This document shows positions 36,183 through 47,447 of a stretch of DNA of 64,000 nucleotides, in pieces. Made by a program: the position numbers and the translations under genes. This DNA is from Paraburkholderia heleia NBRC 101817. Its GTDB lineage: Bacteria; Pseudomonadota; Gammaproteobacteria; Burkholderiales; Burkholderiaceae. Every line of letters starts with the position of its first letter. Positions within the stretch are counted from its first letter, which is position 1. The stretch is from contig NZ_BBJH01000019.1 in the NCBI RefSeq assembly GCF_000739775.1, forward strand, positions 123,665-187,664, given 5' to 3'. The notes under the pieces are model-generated. The model was not told the origin of the DNA. It saw nothing but the letters and a program-made list of their open reading frames with translations, and did not search any database.

Positions 36183-36547
36183 TGGCGAAGACCGCCAAGA
36201 CCGTCGTCTACGGCATTCCGAACTGCGACACCGTGAAGAAGGCCCGAGTGTGGCTCGAAGAGCACGGCGTCGAGTTCGAGTTTCACGACTTCAAGAAGGC
36301 GGGCGTCTCGAATGCGCTCGTCCAGGACTGGCTCAAGGACGTCTCGCTCGATCAGCTCATCAACAAGCGCGGCACGACGTGGCGCGGCCTGTCGGACGTG
36401 CACAAGGCCGAAGCCGACACGACCGCCGGCGCGATCGCGCTGATGATCCACAAGCCGTCGATCATCAAGCGGCCCGTGGTCGTGGTGAATGGCCGCGTGA
36501 AGACGCTCGGCTTTTCCGCCGACCAGTATGCGGAGCTGTTCGCCTGA
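36182..36547 (+). CDS. ArsC/Spx-like YffB-family protein
   Basis: This 121-residue thioredoxin-fold protein begins VYGIPNCDTVKKARVWLEEH, with a single Cys in the CxxxK position, and has RGTTWRGL and IKRPVVVVNG(R), the conserved cis-Pro loop region. The family (YffB, also annotated arsenate reductase-like) has no settled function; true arsenate reduction is doubtful because the second redox Cys residues are absent. Its start overlaps the dapD stop (TGATG), so it is translationally coupled to a lysine/DAP gene. That arrangement is common in proteobacteria but unexplained. Confidence 0.9.
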
Positions 36548-36560
36548 GCGCCGCATGAGA

Positions 36561-36602
36561 CCGGTGCGCCCGGGCTGCTGCATGGCAAGGCGGGCGCACC
36601 GG
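36561..36602. repeat. Perfect 12-bp inverted repeat before dapE
   Basis: CCGGTGCGCCCG (36561-36572) and CGGGCGCACCGG (36591-36602) are perfect complements around an 18-nt loop. It follows the yffB-like stop. There is no adjacent T-run; a second GCCGGC/GCCGGC pair with ATTTTTATT lies at about 36618-36655 and could terminate transcription weakly. Confidence 0.75.
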
Positions 36603-36671
36603 TCATGACACGTTGTTGCCGGCACCTGCTCCATTAGCGGCGCCGGCATTTTTATTGAAAGTGGTCCTTTT

Positions 36672-37811
36672 ATGTCCGCCACCCTCGCCCTTACCGAAGC
36701 CCTGATCGCGCGCGCGTCCGTCACGCCCGACGACCAGCACTGCCAGCGCATCATGACCGAGCGCCTCGCCGCGCTCGGCTTCGCGTGCGAAACGATCGAA
36801 TCCAACGGCGTGACCAACCTGTGGGCCGTCAAGCGCGGCACCGCGGGCGCGCAAGGCCCGCTGCTCGCCTTCGCGGGCCATACCGACGTCGTGCCCACCG
36901 GCCCCATCGAGCAATGGAGTTCGCCGCCGTTCCAGCCCTCGCACCGCGACGGCATGCTCTATGGCCGCGGCGCCGCCGACATGAAGACCTCGCTCGCGGC
37001 GTTCGTGGTGGCGAGCGAAGAGTTCGTGGCGGCGCATCCGCAGCATCGCGGCGCCATCGCGTTCCTCATTACGAGCGACGAAGAAGGCCCGGCCACCGAC
37101 GGCACCGTGAAGGTCGTCGAGGCGCTGCAGGCACGCGGCGAGAAAATGGATTACTGCATCGTGGGCGAGCCGACTTCGACGCATACGCTCGGCGACTGCG
37201 TGAAGAACGGCCGCCGCGGCTCGATGTCGGGCAAGCTCGTCGTGAAGGGCGTGCAGGGGCATATCGCCTACCCGCATCTCGCGAAAAACCCGGTGCATCT
37301 GCTGGCCCCCGCGCTCGCCGAACTCGTTGCCGAAAAGTGGGACGACGGCAACGATTACTTCCCGCCCACCACGTGGCAGGTGTCGAACCTGCACAGCGGC
37401 ACGGGCGCGAGCAACGTGATTCCGGGCCACGCCGATGTGATGTTCAACTTCCGCTTCTCGACCGCGAGCACGGTGGAAGGTCTGCAAAAACGCGTCCACG
37501 CGATCCTCGACAAGCACGGCCTCGAATACGAGCTGCACTGGAGCGTGAGCGGCCTGCCCTTCCTCACGCCGAGGGGCGCGCTCTCGAACGCGCTCGAAAA
37601 TGCGATCCACGACGAAACCGGCGTCACGACCGAACTTTCGACGACGGGTGGCACGTCCGATGGCCGCTTCATCGCGCGCATGTGTGAGCAGGTGGTGGAG
37701 TTCGGGCCACCGAACGCGAGCATCCACAAGATCGATGAGCATATCGAAGTAAAATTCATCGATCCGCTCAAGAACGTGTACCGCCGCGTGCTCGAACAGC
37801 TGATCGCCTGA
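36672..37811 (+). CDS. dapE: Succinyl-diaminopimelate desuccinylase
   Basis: DapE hydrolyses N-succinyl-LL-DAP to LL-DAP and succinate. The 379-residue M20 dinuclear zinc enzyme has FAGHTDVVPTG (metal His and Asp), GRGAADMKTS (bridging Asp), TSDEEGPATDGT (catalytic and metal Glu) and the C-terminal FGPPNASIHKIDEH with the last metal His. The dimerisation domain in the middle begins NGRRGSMSGKLVVKG. It completes a dapC-dapD-dapE set. Confidence 0.97.
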   Translation: MSATLALTEALIARASVTPDDQHCQRIMTERLAALGFACETIESNGVTNLWAVKRGTAGAQGPLLAFAGHTDVVPTGPIEQWSSPPFQPSHRDGMLYGRGAADMKTSLAAFVVASEEFVAAHPQHRGAIAFLITSDEEGPATDGTVKVVEALQARGEKMDYCIVGEPTSTHTLGDCVKNGRRGSMSGKLVVKGVQGHIAYPHLAKNPVHLLAPALAELVAEKWDDGNDYFPPTTWQVSNLHSGTGASNVIPGHADVMFNFRFSTASTVEGLQKRVHAILDKHGLEYELHWSVSGLPFLTPRGALSNALENAIHDETGVTTELSTTGGTSDGRFIARMCEQVVEFGPPNASIHKIDEHIEVKFIDPLKNVYRRVLEQLIA

Positions 37812-37844
37812 CCGGCCAACCGAATACGCTCTGGAGTCCAGAAC

Positions 37845-38741
37845 ATGACCCATCCGCTAGCCGCCACCTTTGCCACCGTTCGCGACCTGCTGCGCTACGG
37901 TGTCTCGCGCTTCTCGGCCGCGCAACTCGCGTTCGGCCACGGCTCGAGCAACGCCTACGACGAAGCCGCGTACCTGATTCTGCACACGCTGCATTTGCCG
38001 CTCGACCTGCTCGACCCGTTTCTCGACGCGCGCCTCACGAGTGAAGAAGTCGACAAGGTGCTCGGCGTGATCGAGCGCCGCGCGACCGACCGCGTGCCCG
38101 CGGCGTACATCACCCAGGAAGCGTGGATGCACGGCCTGCGTTTTTACGTGGATGAGCGCGTCATCGTGCCGCGCTCGTTCATTGGCGAGCTGCTCGCAGA
38201 CGGTCTGCAGCCCTACGTGGAAGATCCCGAACAGGTCACCGCGGTGCTGGAGTTGTGCACCGGTTCGGCGAGCCTCGCGATTCTCGCGGCGCACGCGTTC
38301 CCGAACGCCGACATCGACGCCGTCGATCTGTCCGCGCCGGCCCTCGAAGTGGCGCGGCGCAACGTGCACGAACACGGCCTCGACGAGCGCATCGCCCTCT
38401 TCGAGGGCGACCTGTACGCGCCGCTGCCCGAGCGCCGCTACGACGTGATCATCACGAACCCGCCCTACGTCAACGCCGGCTCGATGCAGGCGCTGCCGCC
38501 CGAGTACCGCCACGAGCCGGAGATGGCGCTCGCGGGCGGCGCAGACGGCATGGACATCGTGCGCCGCATCATCAAGGACGCACGCAACTGGCTCACCGAC
38601 GACGGCGTGCTGGTGGTCGAGATCGGCAACGAGCGCGAAAACGTGGAAGCGGCGTTCGGCGGCCTCGATCTCGTCTGGCTCTCGACGAGCGCCGGCGACG
38701 ATCAGGTCTTCCTGATTCAGGCCTGCGATCTGCCGGTCTGA
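37845..38741 (+). CDS. prmB: Ribosomal protein L3 glutamine methyltransferase PrmB
   Basis: PrmB methylates a glutamine in L3 (uL3) using SAM and aids 50S assembly. The 298-residue protein has an N-terminal helical domain, the SAM loop LELCTGSASLAILAA, and VDLSAPALEVARRN. The catalytic NPPY motif occurs in DVIITNPPYVNAGSM. YITQEAWMHGLRFYVDERV and the spacing fit PrmB better than the release-factor methylase PrmC, though the two are paralogous. It begins 33 bp after dapE. Confidence 0.92.
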   Translation: MTHPLAATFATVRDLLRYGVSRFSAAQLAFGHGSSNAYDEAAYLILHTLHLPLDLLDPFLDARLTSEEVDKVLGVIERRATDRVPAAYITQEAWMHGLRFYVDERVIVPRSFIGELLADGLQPYVEDPEQVTAVLELCTGSASLAILAAHAFPNADIDAVDLSAPALEVARRNVHEHGLDERIALFEGDLYAPLPERRYDVIITNPPYVNAGSMQALPPEYRHEPEMALAGGADGMDIVRRIIKDARNWLTDDGVLVVEIGNERENVEAAFGGLDLVWLSTSAGDDQVFLIQACDLPV

Positions 38742-38924
38742 TCGTCCTGCCCGCCTTGTCCGGACGAGGCGCGGCGCCCGTGCCCCGTGCCCCGTGTCTC
38801 GCTGTGCGCAGGACCGGAACGACAGCCGTCGCCACAGCGGGTTCGGTAAGATTGAGCCCTCCGGCCGTGCGCTTCCCGGCGCGGGCCGGCCCTGCGCCCG
38901 GCTGAAGGAGCGTCCCACGCGTCT
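38742..38924 (+). other. prmB-cls intergenic region
   Basis: This 183-bp GC-rich gap has short repeats of GTGCCCC near 38775-38795. No gene or clear regulatory element is seen. Confidence 0.3.
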
Positions 38925-40367
38925 ATGCGATTCGACTGGTCACACCTCGGCACGCTGCTCGCGATCATCCATCTGCTTGGGCTGATCGCCGCGTGCCATG
39001 CCATCCTCAACACGCGCACCTCTCAGGGCGCGATTGCCTGGGCCGTCTCGCTCGCGACGATGCCCTACCTCACGCTCGTCCCGTATCTCTTTCTCGGCCG
39101 CAGCAAGTTCGCAGGCTATGCCGACGCGAGGCGCCTGCGCAACGAAACCTTGCGCTCGCGCGCCCACGCGCCCGACTGGGACACGCTCGTTTGCGCGGGC
39201 GAATGGCCGGCCGACGAACTGGGTGCGCGCGTGATCCGCACGTTCGCGCGCCTGGGCGGCATGCCGCTCGTGCCCGGCAACGCCGTGCGCACGCTCGTGA
39301 ATGGCGACGCGACCTTCTCCGCCATCTTCGATGCGATCGAGCAAGCCCGGCACTACGTGATCGTGCAGTTCTTCATCGTGCGCGCCGACGCGCTCGGCGA
39401 CATGCTCAAGGACGTGCTGCTCGACTGCGCAAAACGCGGCGTGCGCGCGTACCTTCTGTACGACAGCATCGGCTCGTTCGACCTGCCCGCCAGCTACGTG
39501 CACGAACTGCAGGACGGCGGCGTGGAAGTGCACCCGTTCTCCACGAAGCGCCACTTCGTCAACCGCTTCCAGCTCAACTTCCGCAACCACCGCAAGATCG
39601 TCGTGGTGGACGGCCAGCACGCATTCGTGGGCGGCCACAACGTGGGCATCGAATACCTGGGCGCGAATGCGCGCCTCTCGCCCTGGCGCGATACGCATAT
39701 CGAACTGCGCGGACCCGCGGTTGCCAACGTGCAGTTCGCCTTCACCGAAGACTGGTACTGGGCCACCCAGCAGCTTCCCGGCTGCGAGCCGCCCACCGTC
39801 GTGCCGCGCGACGGCGACGACATGCACTGCCTGGTGTTGCCCACAGGTCCGGCCGACCGCCAGGAGACCTGCTCGCTCTTCTTCGTCGAGGCGATCAACG
39901 CCGCGAAAAAGCGCTTGTGGATCACCACGCCCTATCTCGTGCCCGACGAAGCCGTGTTCTCGGCGCTGCGCCTCGCCGCGCTGCGCGGCGTGGATGTACG
40001 TATCATGATCCCGAGCCGGCGCGACCATTACGTGGTGTTCGAGGCGTCCATGCTGTATGCCTTCGATGCCGTGCGCGCGGGCATCCGCATCTTTCGCTAC
40101 AAGCCGGGCTTTTTGCACCAGAAGGTCGTGCTGATCGACGACGTGGCCGCGGCCATCGGCAGCGCGAATCTGGATAACCGGTCGTTTCGCCTGAACTTCG
40201 AGATCATGGTGCTCACTGTACACCGCGGCTTTGCGGCCGAAGTCGAAGCGATGCTGCTGCGCGACTTCGACGAGACGTTCGAGATCGATCGCAGCGAGTA
40301 CCGCGATGCGCCCGCGTGGCGCAAGATCACGATGCATCTCGCGCGGCTCTTCGCGCCGATTCTCTAG
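38925..40367 (+). CDS. cls: Cardiolipin synthase (phospholipase D family)
   Basis: Cardiolipin synthase condenses two phosphatidylglycerol molecules at the inner membrane. The 480-residue protein has two N-terminal membrane segments (about residues 5-25 and 35-55). Two HKD catalytic motifs follow: HRKIVVVDGQHAFVGGHN and HQKVVLIDDVAAAIGSANLD, each with downstream Gly-Gly/Ser contacts. The family call is secure; which Cls subtype (ClsA-like, given length and two membrane segments) is inferred. It stands 183 bp after prmB and probably has its own promoter. Confidence 0.93.
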   Translation: MRFDWSHLGTLLAIIHLLGLIAACHAILNTRTSQGAIAWAVSLATMPYLTLVPYLFLGRSKFAGYADARRLRNETLRSRAHAPDWDTLVCAGEWPADELGARVIRTFARLGGMPLVPGNAVRTLVNGDATFSAIFDAIEQARHYVIVQFFIVRADALGDMLKDVLLDCAKRGVRAYLLYDSIGSFDLPASYVHELQDGGVEVHPFSTKRHFVNRFQLNFRNHRKIVVVDGQHAFVGGHNVGIEYLGANARLSPWRDTHIELRGPAVANVQFAFTEDWYWATQQLPGCEPPTVVPRDGDDMHCLVLPTGPADRQETCSLFFVEAINAAKKRLWITTPYLVPDEAVFSALRLAALRGVDVRIMIPSRRDHYVVFEASMLYAFDAVRAGIRIFRYKPGFLHQKVVLIDDVAAAIGSANLDNRSFRLNFEIMVLTVHRGFAAEVEAMLLRDFDETFEIDRSEYRDAPAWRKITMHLARLFAPIL

Positions 40368-40391
40368 CGCGCCTGTGCCGCCAGGCCAAGC

Positions 40392-40874
<483 letters not shown>

Positions 40875-40975
40875 CTGGCTCTCCCGTGGAAAAGCGCCAG
40901 TCTACGTGAGAAAGCGTGCAATTAGCACTCGACCAAATGGCTAGCCGTGCGGCCAATGCCGGCCGGTGCGCGCCC

Positions 40976-41003
40976 GGTCTGCGCGCCCCGGTCTGCGCGC
41001 CCC
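40976..41003. repeat. Tandem 14-bp repeat upstream of the ABC-F gene
   Basis: GGTCTGCGCGCCCC occurs twice in tandem (40976-40989 and 40990-41003), with partial copies on both sides (GGTGCGCGCCC before, AGTCT after). TAAAAT at 41008-41013 directly follows and is a possible -10 box for the ABC-F gene. Confidence 0.6.
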
Positions 41004-41049
41004 AGTCTAAAATAGCGCTTTCTTTCGTTTTCTTCCCGCCGGCGCCGTC

Positions 41050-42999
<1,950 letters not shown>

Positions 43000-43065
43000 C
43001 GCTGCGCGGGATCACCATCGCGCCATCAGGCGCTTTTGCCAGGTATTTTCGCCAGGGAGTCACGA

Positions 43066-44286
43066 GTGTCGTCACCCGCCGCATTGCAGGGCCTTCGCGT
43101 ACTGGATCTGACCCGCCTGCTGCCCGGGCCCGTGGCCACGTTGCGGCTAGCGGAAATGGGCGCCGATGTCCTGAAAATCGAGCCGCCCGGCGCGGGCGAC
43201 GCGGCGCGCGTGATGATGCAAAGCGCCGTGGACGAAGTGGCCGCGCGCCCCGGTGCGTTCTATCGCCTCGTCAATCGCGGCAAGCGCGAGACGCGAGTCG
43301 ACTTGAAGACCGAGAGCGGCCGCTCGGTGCTGCTCGCGCTCGCGCGCGACGCCGACGTGCTCGTCGAAAGTTTCCGGCCCGGTGTGATGGACCGCCTCGG
43401 CGTAGGCTGCGAGGCCTTGCGCAAGGTCAATCCGAAACTCGTCTACTGCGCGATCACGGGCTACGGCACGACCGGCCCGTTCGCCGGCCATCCGGGCCAC
43501 GACATCAACTATGTCGCCTATTCGGGCGTGCTCGACCAATTGGCCGCGCGCGACGGCGTGCCGGTGCTGCCCAATTTCCAGATCGCCGACCTGCTAGGCG
43601 GCGCGCTCAGCGCGGTCACGCAGATTCTCGCGGCGCTTTGGCATGTGGCGCGCGGCGGCGAGGGCCGTTTCGTCGATGTTTCGATGACGCACGCGAGCTA
43701 CGCGCACAACGTGGTCGCCCAGGTCGCGCTGGCCAACGACGACGCCGCGGCACTGCAGCCAGGCGGCGGCCTCCTCAACGGCGGCGTGCCCTGCTACAAC
43801 CTCTATCGCACGCAGGACGGGCGGTGGCTCGCCGTCGGGGCGCTCGAGCTGAAGTTCTGGCAGACGCTGTGCCACGCCATTGGCCGCGACGACTGGGCCG
43901 AGCGCCACTGGAGTCTCGGTCAGGCGATCGGCGGCGCGGATGCCGCCGCGCTCACGCGCGAACTGGCGGCCATCATCGAGTCGGAATCGCTGCAGACCTG
44001 GATCGACCGCCTGGAGGCGATCGACACCTGCGTTTCGCCCGTCCTCACGCCAGGCGAGGCTTCGCGTCATCCCCTCTTCAATGCCGAGGTGCTGCAAGCC
44101 ATGATGGACGAAATGACCGCACGGCAGACGCAGCCGGCAGCGCCCGGCATGCAGCCGGCGCCTTTTCAGCCAGGCGGTCAGGCGCCGGGCGCGCATTCCG
44201 TTCAACCCGCCCAGCCCGGCCAGGGCGCCGACACGTCGGGTGCGCCCGGCGGCAAAAAGCCTTTCACCTACGGCCCTTGGGGCTAG
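43066..44286 (+). CDS. CaiB/BaiF-type CoA transferase (class III)
   Basis: Class III CoA transferases move CoA between acyl acids via a catalytic Asp, as in formyl-CoA or carnitine CoA-transferase. The 406-residue protein starts LQGLRVLDLTRLLPGPVATL and has VLKIEPPGAGD, LVESFRPGVMDRLGVG, CAITGYGTTGPFAGHPGHDI and VDVSMTHASYAHNV, the family core with the catalytic Asp region (GHDINY). The substrate cannot be deduced. A Pro/Gln/Gly-rich tail of about 50 residues ends in KKPFTYGPWG. GTG at 43066, preceded by GGGAG, is chosen; TTG at 43036 is possible. Confidence 0.88.
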   Translation: MSSPAALQGLRVLDLTRLLPGPVATLRLAEMGADVLKIEPPGAGDAARVMMQSAVDEVAARPGAFYRLVNRGKRETRVDLKTESGRSVLLALARDADVLVESFRPGVMDRLGVGCEALRKVNPKLVYCAITGYGTTGPFAGHPGHDINYVAYSGVLDQLAARDGVPVLPNFQIADLLGGALSAVTQILAALWHVARGGEGRFVDVSMTHASYAHNVVAQVALANDDAAALQPGGGLLNGGVPCYNLYRTQDGRWLAVGALELKFWQTLCHAIGRDDWAERHWSLGQAIGGADAAALTRELAAIIESESLQTWIDRLEAIDTCVSPVLTPGEASRHPLFNAEVLQAMMDEMTARQTQPAAPGMQPAPFQPGGQAPGAHSVQPAQPGQGADTSGAPGGKKPFTYGPWG

Positions 44287-44327
44287 GGCCTGCGGCGTAT
44301 GCCGCATCGCCCGTGAGCCCAATGAAA

Positions 44328-44350
44328 AATGGGCGCCTCGCAGCGCCCAT
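44328..44350 (-). terminator. Intrinsic terminator after the DUF2866-like gene
   Basis: ATGGGCGC, loop CTCGCA and GCGCCCAT form a perfect stem followed on the minus strand by a short T-run (TTTT). It is 9 bp past the gene's stop. The plus-strand side has ATTTCGTTT and could also end the CoA-transferase transcript. Confidence 0.7.
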
Positions 44351-44358
44351 GATTTCGT

Positions 44359-44646
44359 TTAGCGTCGCGGCAGTGTTTGCCGCGGCGACCGTTCGTCGTC
44401 GTACATCACGTACTTGCGGCCTTCCACGTGATGAGCGATGGTGCTGCGCACCTCCGCCGCCGTCACGTCTTCCGCCACGACGCGGCGCGAAATACGCCCG
44501 TCGCCATCGATCCACTCGACGATGCGGCACGTGCTGCCCCAAGGTTGCATGAGCGGCTCGGACACCCGGCAGCCGCGCACGACGATCGAACGACCGCCGA
44601 AGGACGTATCAGTCTGTTTCAAGTCGCTATCCCTTCCGCTCGACAC
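44359..44646 (-). CDS. Small uncharacterised protein, DUF2866-like
   Basis: This 95-residue protein has no known function. The central segment GCRVSEPLMQPWGSTCRIVE, RRVVAEDVTAAEVR and HVEGRKYVMYDDE resembles what I recall of DUF2866, a small family mostly in Burkholderia; that is memory, not a search. It has mixed charge and no membrane segment or signal. GTG at 44646 is the listed start, with no strong ribosome site; an internal TTG is possible, so the first ~15 residues are uncertain. A terminator follows, which supports its being a real transcribed gene. Confidence 0.65.
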   Translation of the reverse strand: MSSGRDSDLKQTDTSFGGRSIVVRGCRVSEPLMQPWGSTCRIVEWIDGDGRISRRVVAEDVTAAEVRSTIAHHVEGRKYVMYDDERSPRQTLPRR

Positions 44647-44763
44647 GGGTTGAACATCGCGCCAAGGATAGGGAAATCACCGTCTGAAATGGTTACAGCC
44701 GGAACCAGGGTTGTTACTAATCATTACGCGCCAGTACAGGCCATCCGCACCTGCGCGGCGTGC

Positions 44764-46140
44764 TCAATCCAGTTCGCGCACGCGGTCGATCGCTTCTTCG
44801 AGACGCTCGACGGCCATCACCTGCAAACCATCGATCGGCTGTTTCGGCGCATTGGCGCGGGGAATCAGGGCGCATGAAAAACCCAGCTTCGCCGCTTCCT
44901 TCAGACGATCCTGGCCGCGCGGCGAGGGTCGGATCTCGCCCGCGAGACCGACTTCGCCAAAAACGATCAGACCCTTGGGCAACGCCTTGTTACGCATCGA
45001 AGAGTGGATGGCGAGCAGCACGGCGAGATCCGCGGCCGGCTCCGTGATTTTCACGCCGCCCACGGCGTTGAGGAATACATCCTGATCGAAACATGCAATG
45101 CCGGCGTGGCGATGCAGCACCGCCAGCAGCATGGCAAGCCGGTTTTGCTCGAGCCCGACGGCAAGACGCCGCGGATTCGGCACATGCGCCGTGTCGACGA
45201 GCGCCTGCACCTCGACGAGCAGCGGCCGCGACCCTTCCTGCGTCACGAGCACGCAGGAGCCGGGCACGCTCTGCTCGTGCTGCGAGAGAAAGAGCGCCGA
45301 GGGATTCGCCACGCCGCGCAGGCCCTTCTCGGTCATCGCGAACACGCCCAGCTCATTGACCGCGCCGAAGCGGTTCTTGAACGCGCGCACGAGCCGGAAC
45401 GACGAATGCGTGTCGCCTTCGAAATACAGCACGGTATCGACGATGTGCTCGAGCACCCGTGGCCCCGCGAGGTTGCCCTCCTTCGTCACGTGGCCGACCA
45501 TGATGATCGCCGTGCCCGACTGCTTCGCGATGCGCGTAAGCTGCGCCGCGCACTCGCGCACCTGCGCGACGGAGCCCGGCGCGGAAGTCAGCGCTTCGGA
45601 ATAGATCGTCTGGATCGAGTCGATGACCGCGACGTCGGGCTTCTCGGCCTCGATCGTCGCCTGGATCTTTTCGAGCTGGATTTCGGCGAGCAGTTGCAGT
45701 TCGCTCGCCATGGAGCCGGCGTCGAGCAGCGATAATCGTTGCGCGCGCAACGCAATCTGCGCGGCCGATTCCTCACCGCTTACATATAGCGCGCGCCGCT
45801 GCGACGCGATCTGCGCGAGCGACTGCAGCAACAGCGTCGATTTGCCGATACCCGGGTCACCGCCGATCAGCACCACGCCGCCCGCCACGAGGCCACCGCC
45901 CAGCACGCGATCGAACTCGCCTACGCCGGTCGTGAAGCGCGGTACGTCGGAGGCCTCGATATCGGCGAGACGCCGCACCGGCGCGCGCTTCGCGAGCGAC
46001 TGGAAGCGGTGTGAGCCCGCCGGTTCGGCAACGCCTTCCACCAGCGTGTTCCACGCGCCGCACGCGGGACACTGGCCTTGCCACTTGGGTGCCTGCCCGC
46101 CGCATTCGGTACACGTATACAGTGTCTTGACCTTCGCCAT
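44764..46140 (-). CDS. radA: DNA repair protein RadA
   Basis: RadA (Sms) is a RecA-like helicase that promotes branch migration in recombination and repair. The 458-residue protein has the N-terminal four-Cys zinc finger (CTECGGQAPKWQGQCPAC), Walker A in GGDPGIGKSTLLLQ, Walker B around VAVIDSIQT, and the family-specific KNRFG motif in AFKNRFGAVNELGVF. A Lon-protease-like C-terminal domain follows. ATG at 46140 gives MAKVKTLYTC; ATG at 46152 (MAKSMAKV) is an alternative. It starts 16 bp after the alr stop. Confidence 0.97.
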   Translation of the reverse strand: MAKVKTLYTCTECGGQAPKWQGQCPACGAWNTLVEGVAEPAGSHRFQSLAKRAPVRRLADIEASDVPRFTTGVGEFDRVLGGGLVAGGVVLIGGDPGIGKSTLLLQSLAQIASQRRALYVSGEESAAQIALRAQRLSLLDAGSMASELQLLAEIQLEKIQATIEAEKPDVAVIDSIQTIYSEALTSAPGSVAQVRECAAQLTRIAKQSGTAIIMVGHVTKEGNLAGPRVLEHIVDTVLYFEGDTHSSFRLVRAFKNRFGAVNELGVFAMTEKGLRGVANPSALFLSQHEQSVPGSCVLVTQEGSRPLLVEVQALVDTAHVPNPRRLAVGLEQNRLAMLLAVLHRHAGIACFDQDVFLNAVGGVKITEPAADLAVLLAIHSSMRNKALPKGLIVFGEVGLAGEIRPSPRGQDRLKEAAKLGFSCALIPRANAPKQPIDGLQVMAVERLEEAIDRVRELD

Positions 46141-46156
46141 GCTCTTTGCCATGGCG

Positions 46157-47227
46157 TCATTCGGCCCGCACAGGAACACGCGGCGCGACGGCGCACATCA
46201 GCTCGTAGCCGATCGTGCCGCAGGCTTTCGCAACGTCGTCGATCGGCAGGTTGTTGCCCCACAGCTCCACGCGCGCGCCCACGCCCGCGCTGTGCACGGG
46301 TGTGAGATCGACGGTGAGCATGTCCATGGAGACGCGGCCCACCACGTGCGTGAGCACGCCATCGACGATCACTGGGGTGCCTTCGGGCGCGACGCGCGGA
46401 TAGCCGTCGGCGTAACCGCACGCCACCACGCCGATGCGCATGGGCTTGCGCGCCGTGAAGATCGAGCCGTAGCCAACGGTCTGCCCTTCGGCGACGTGCT
46501 GCGTGGCGATGAGTTCGGACGCGAGCGTCATGGCCGGCTGCAGTCCTGTGCCTTCTAGCACCGAGGAGAAGCCCGAAGGCGAAGCGCCATAAAGAATGAT
46601 GCCGGGGCGCACCCAGTCGAAATGCGTCGAAGGATGCCAGAGCGTGGCGGCCGAATTGGCGAGGCTGCGCGCGCCCGCAATGCCCTGTGCGCCGCGCTCG
46701 AACGTTTCCATCTGCTCGCTCACGCCGCGCGGTGTATCGGCGTTTGCAAAGTGCGTCATCAGCGTGATCTGGCCGATGCCGGCACAGGCACGCGCACGCT
46801 CCCATGCGGCGCGGTACTTCTCGGGCGTATAGCCGAGCCGGTTCATGCCGCTGTTCATCTTGAGCTGGACGTTCACCGGCTTCGACAGACGCGCCATTTC
46901 GAGCATGCGCATCTGCTCGTCGCTGTGCACGACGGTCGTGAGGCTGTAGCGGTCGATCACGTCGATGTCGGTGGGCCGGAAAAAACCCTCGAGCAGCAGG
47001 ATCGGCCCCGCCCAGCCGAGTTCGCGCAGCTTCACGGCCTCCTCGAGGTCGAGCAGGCCGAAACCGTCGGTTGCGCGCAGGCCGGGAAACGCGCGCGCGA
47101 GCCCGTGCCCGTAGGCGTTGGCCTTCACCACAGCCCAGATTTTCGACTTTGGCGCGTACTTGCGGACGACGGCGAGGTTATTGGCGAGAGCGGCGGTGTG
47201 GATCGTTGCTGAGAGGGGGCGAGGCAT
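46157..47227 (-). CDS. alr: Alanine racemase
   Basis: Alr makes D-alanine for peptidoglycan using PLP. The 356-residue protein carries the PLP lysine (Lys35) in AVVKANAYGHG. VQLKMNSGMNRLGY (Arg/Asn near PLP), VRPGIILYG and VGYGSIFTARKPMRI (the catalytic Tyr region of the other subunit) follow. The short N-terminus MPRPLSATIH is typical of proteobacterial Alr/DadX. It heads an alr-radA transcript and diverges from lplT. Confidence 0.97.
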   Translation of the reverse strand: MPRPLSATIHTAALANNLAVVRKYAPKSKIWAVVKANAYGHGLARAFPGLRATDGFGLLDLEEAVKLRELGWAGPILLLEGFFRPTDIDVIDRYSLTTVVHSDEQMRMLEMARLSKPVNVQLKMNSGMNRLGYTPEKYRAAWERARACAGIGQITLMTHFANADTPRGVSEQMETFERGAQGIAGARSLANSAATLWHPSTHFDWVRPGIILYGASPSGFSSVLEGTGLQPAMTLASELIATQHVAEGQTVGYGSIFTARKPMRIGVVACGYADGYPRVAPEGTPVIVDGVLTHVVGRVSMDMLTVDLTPVHSAGVGARVELWGNNLPIDDVAKACGTIGYELMCAVAPRVPVRAE

Positions 47228-47447
47228 GGGAGATTTTTTCGCAAAGACGCTTTCGAATCAGGATCTTACAGGGTGTTTTCAACGGCCCGCAGGCCCGCCC
47301 GACGGGCGCTCAAGGATTGTGCTAGTCCGAATGCACCTATTTTCGTGATATAAAGCCCTGCGCACAACCCATTTCGAACGTAATAAGCCCGGATGCCTCC
47401 CACCCGTCCGGGGCGGACGGACCGCAGCGAGGAAAGCATCGCATCAG
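47228..47447. promoter_or_regulatory. Divergent alr/lplT intergenic region
   Basis: TATAAA at 47348-47353 on the plus strand is a likely -10 box for lplT, with a leader of about 90 nt. The left part is AT-richer than average (a TTTTTTCGCAAAG stretch near 47231). No clear operator is visible. Confidence 0.35.
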
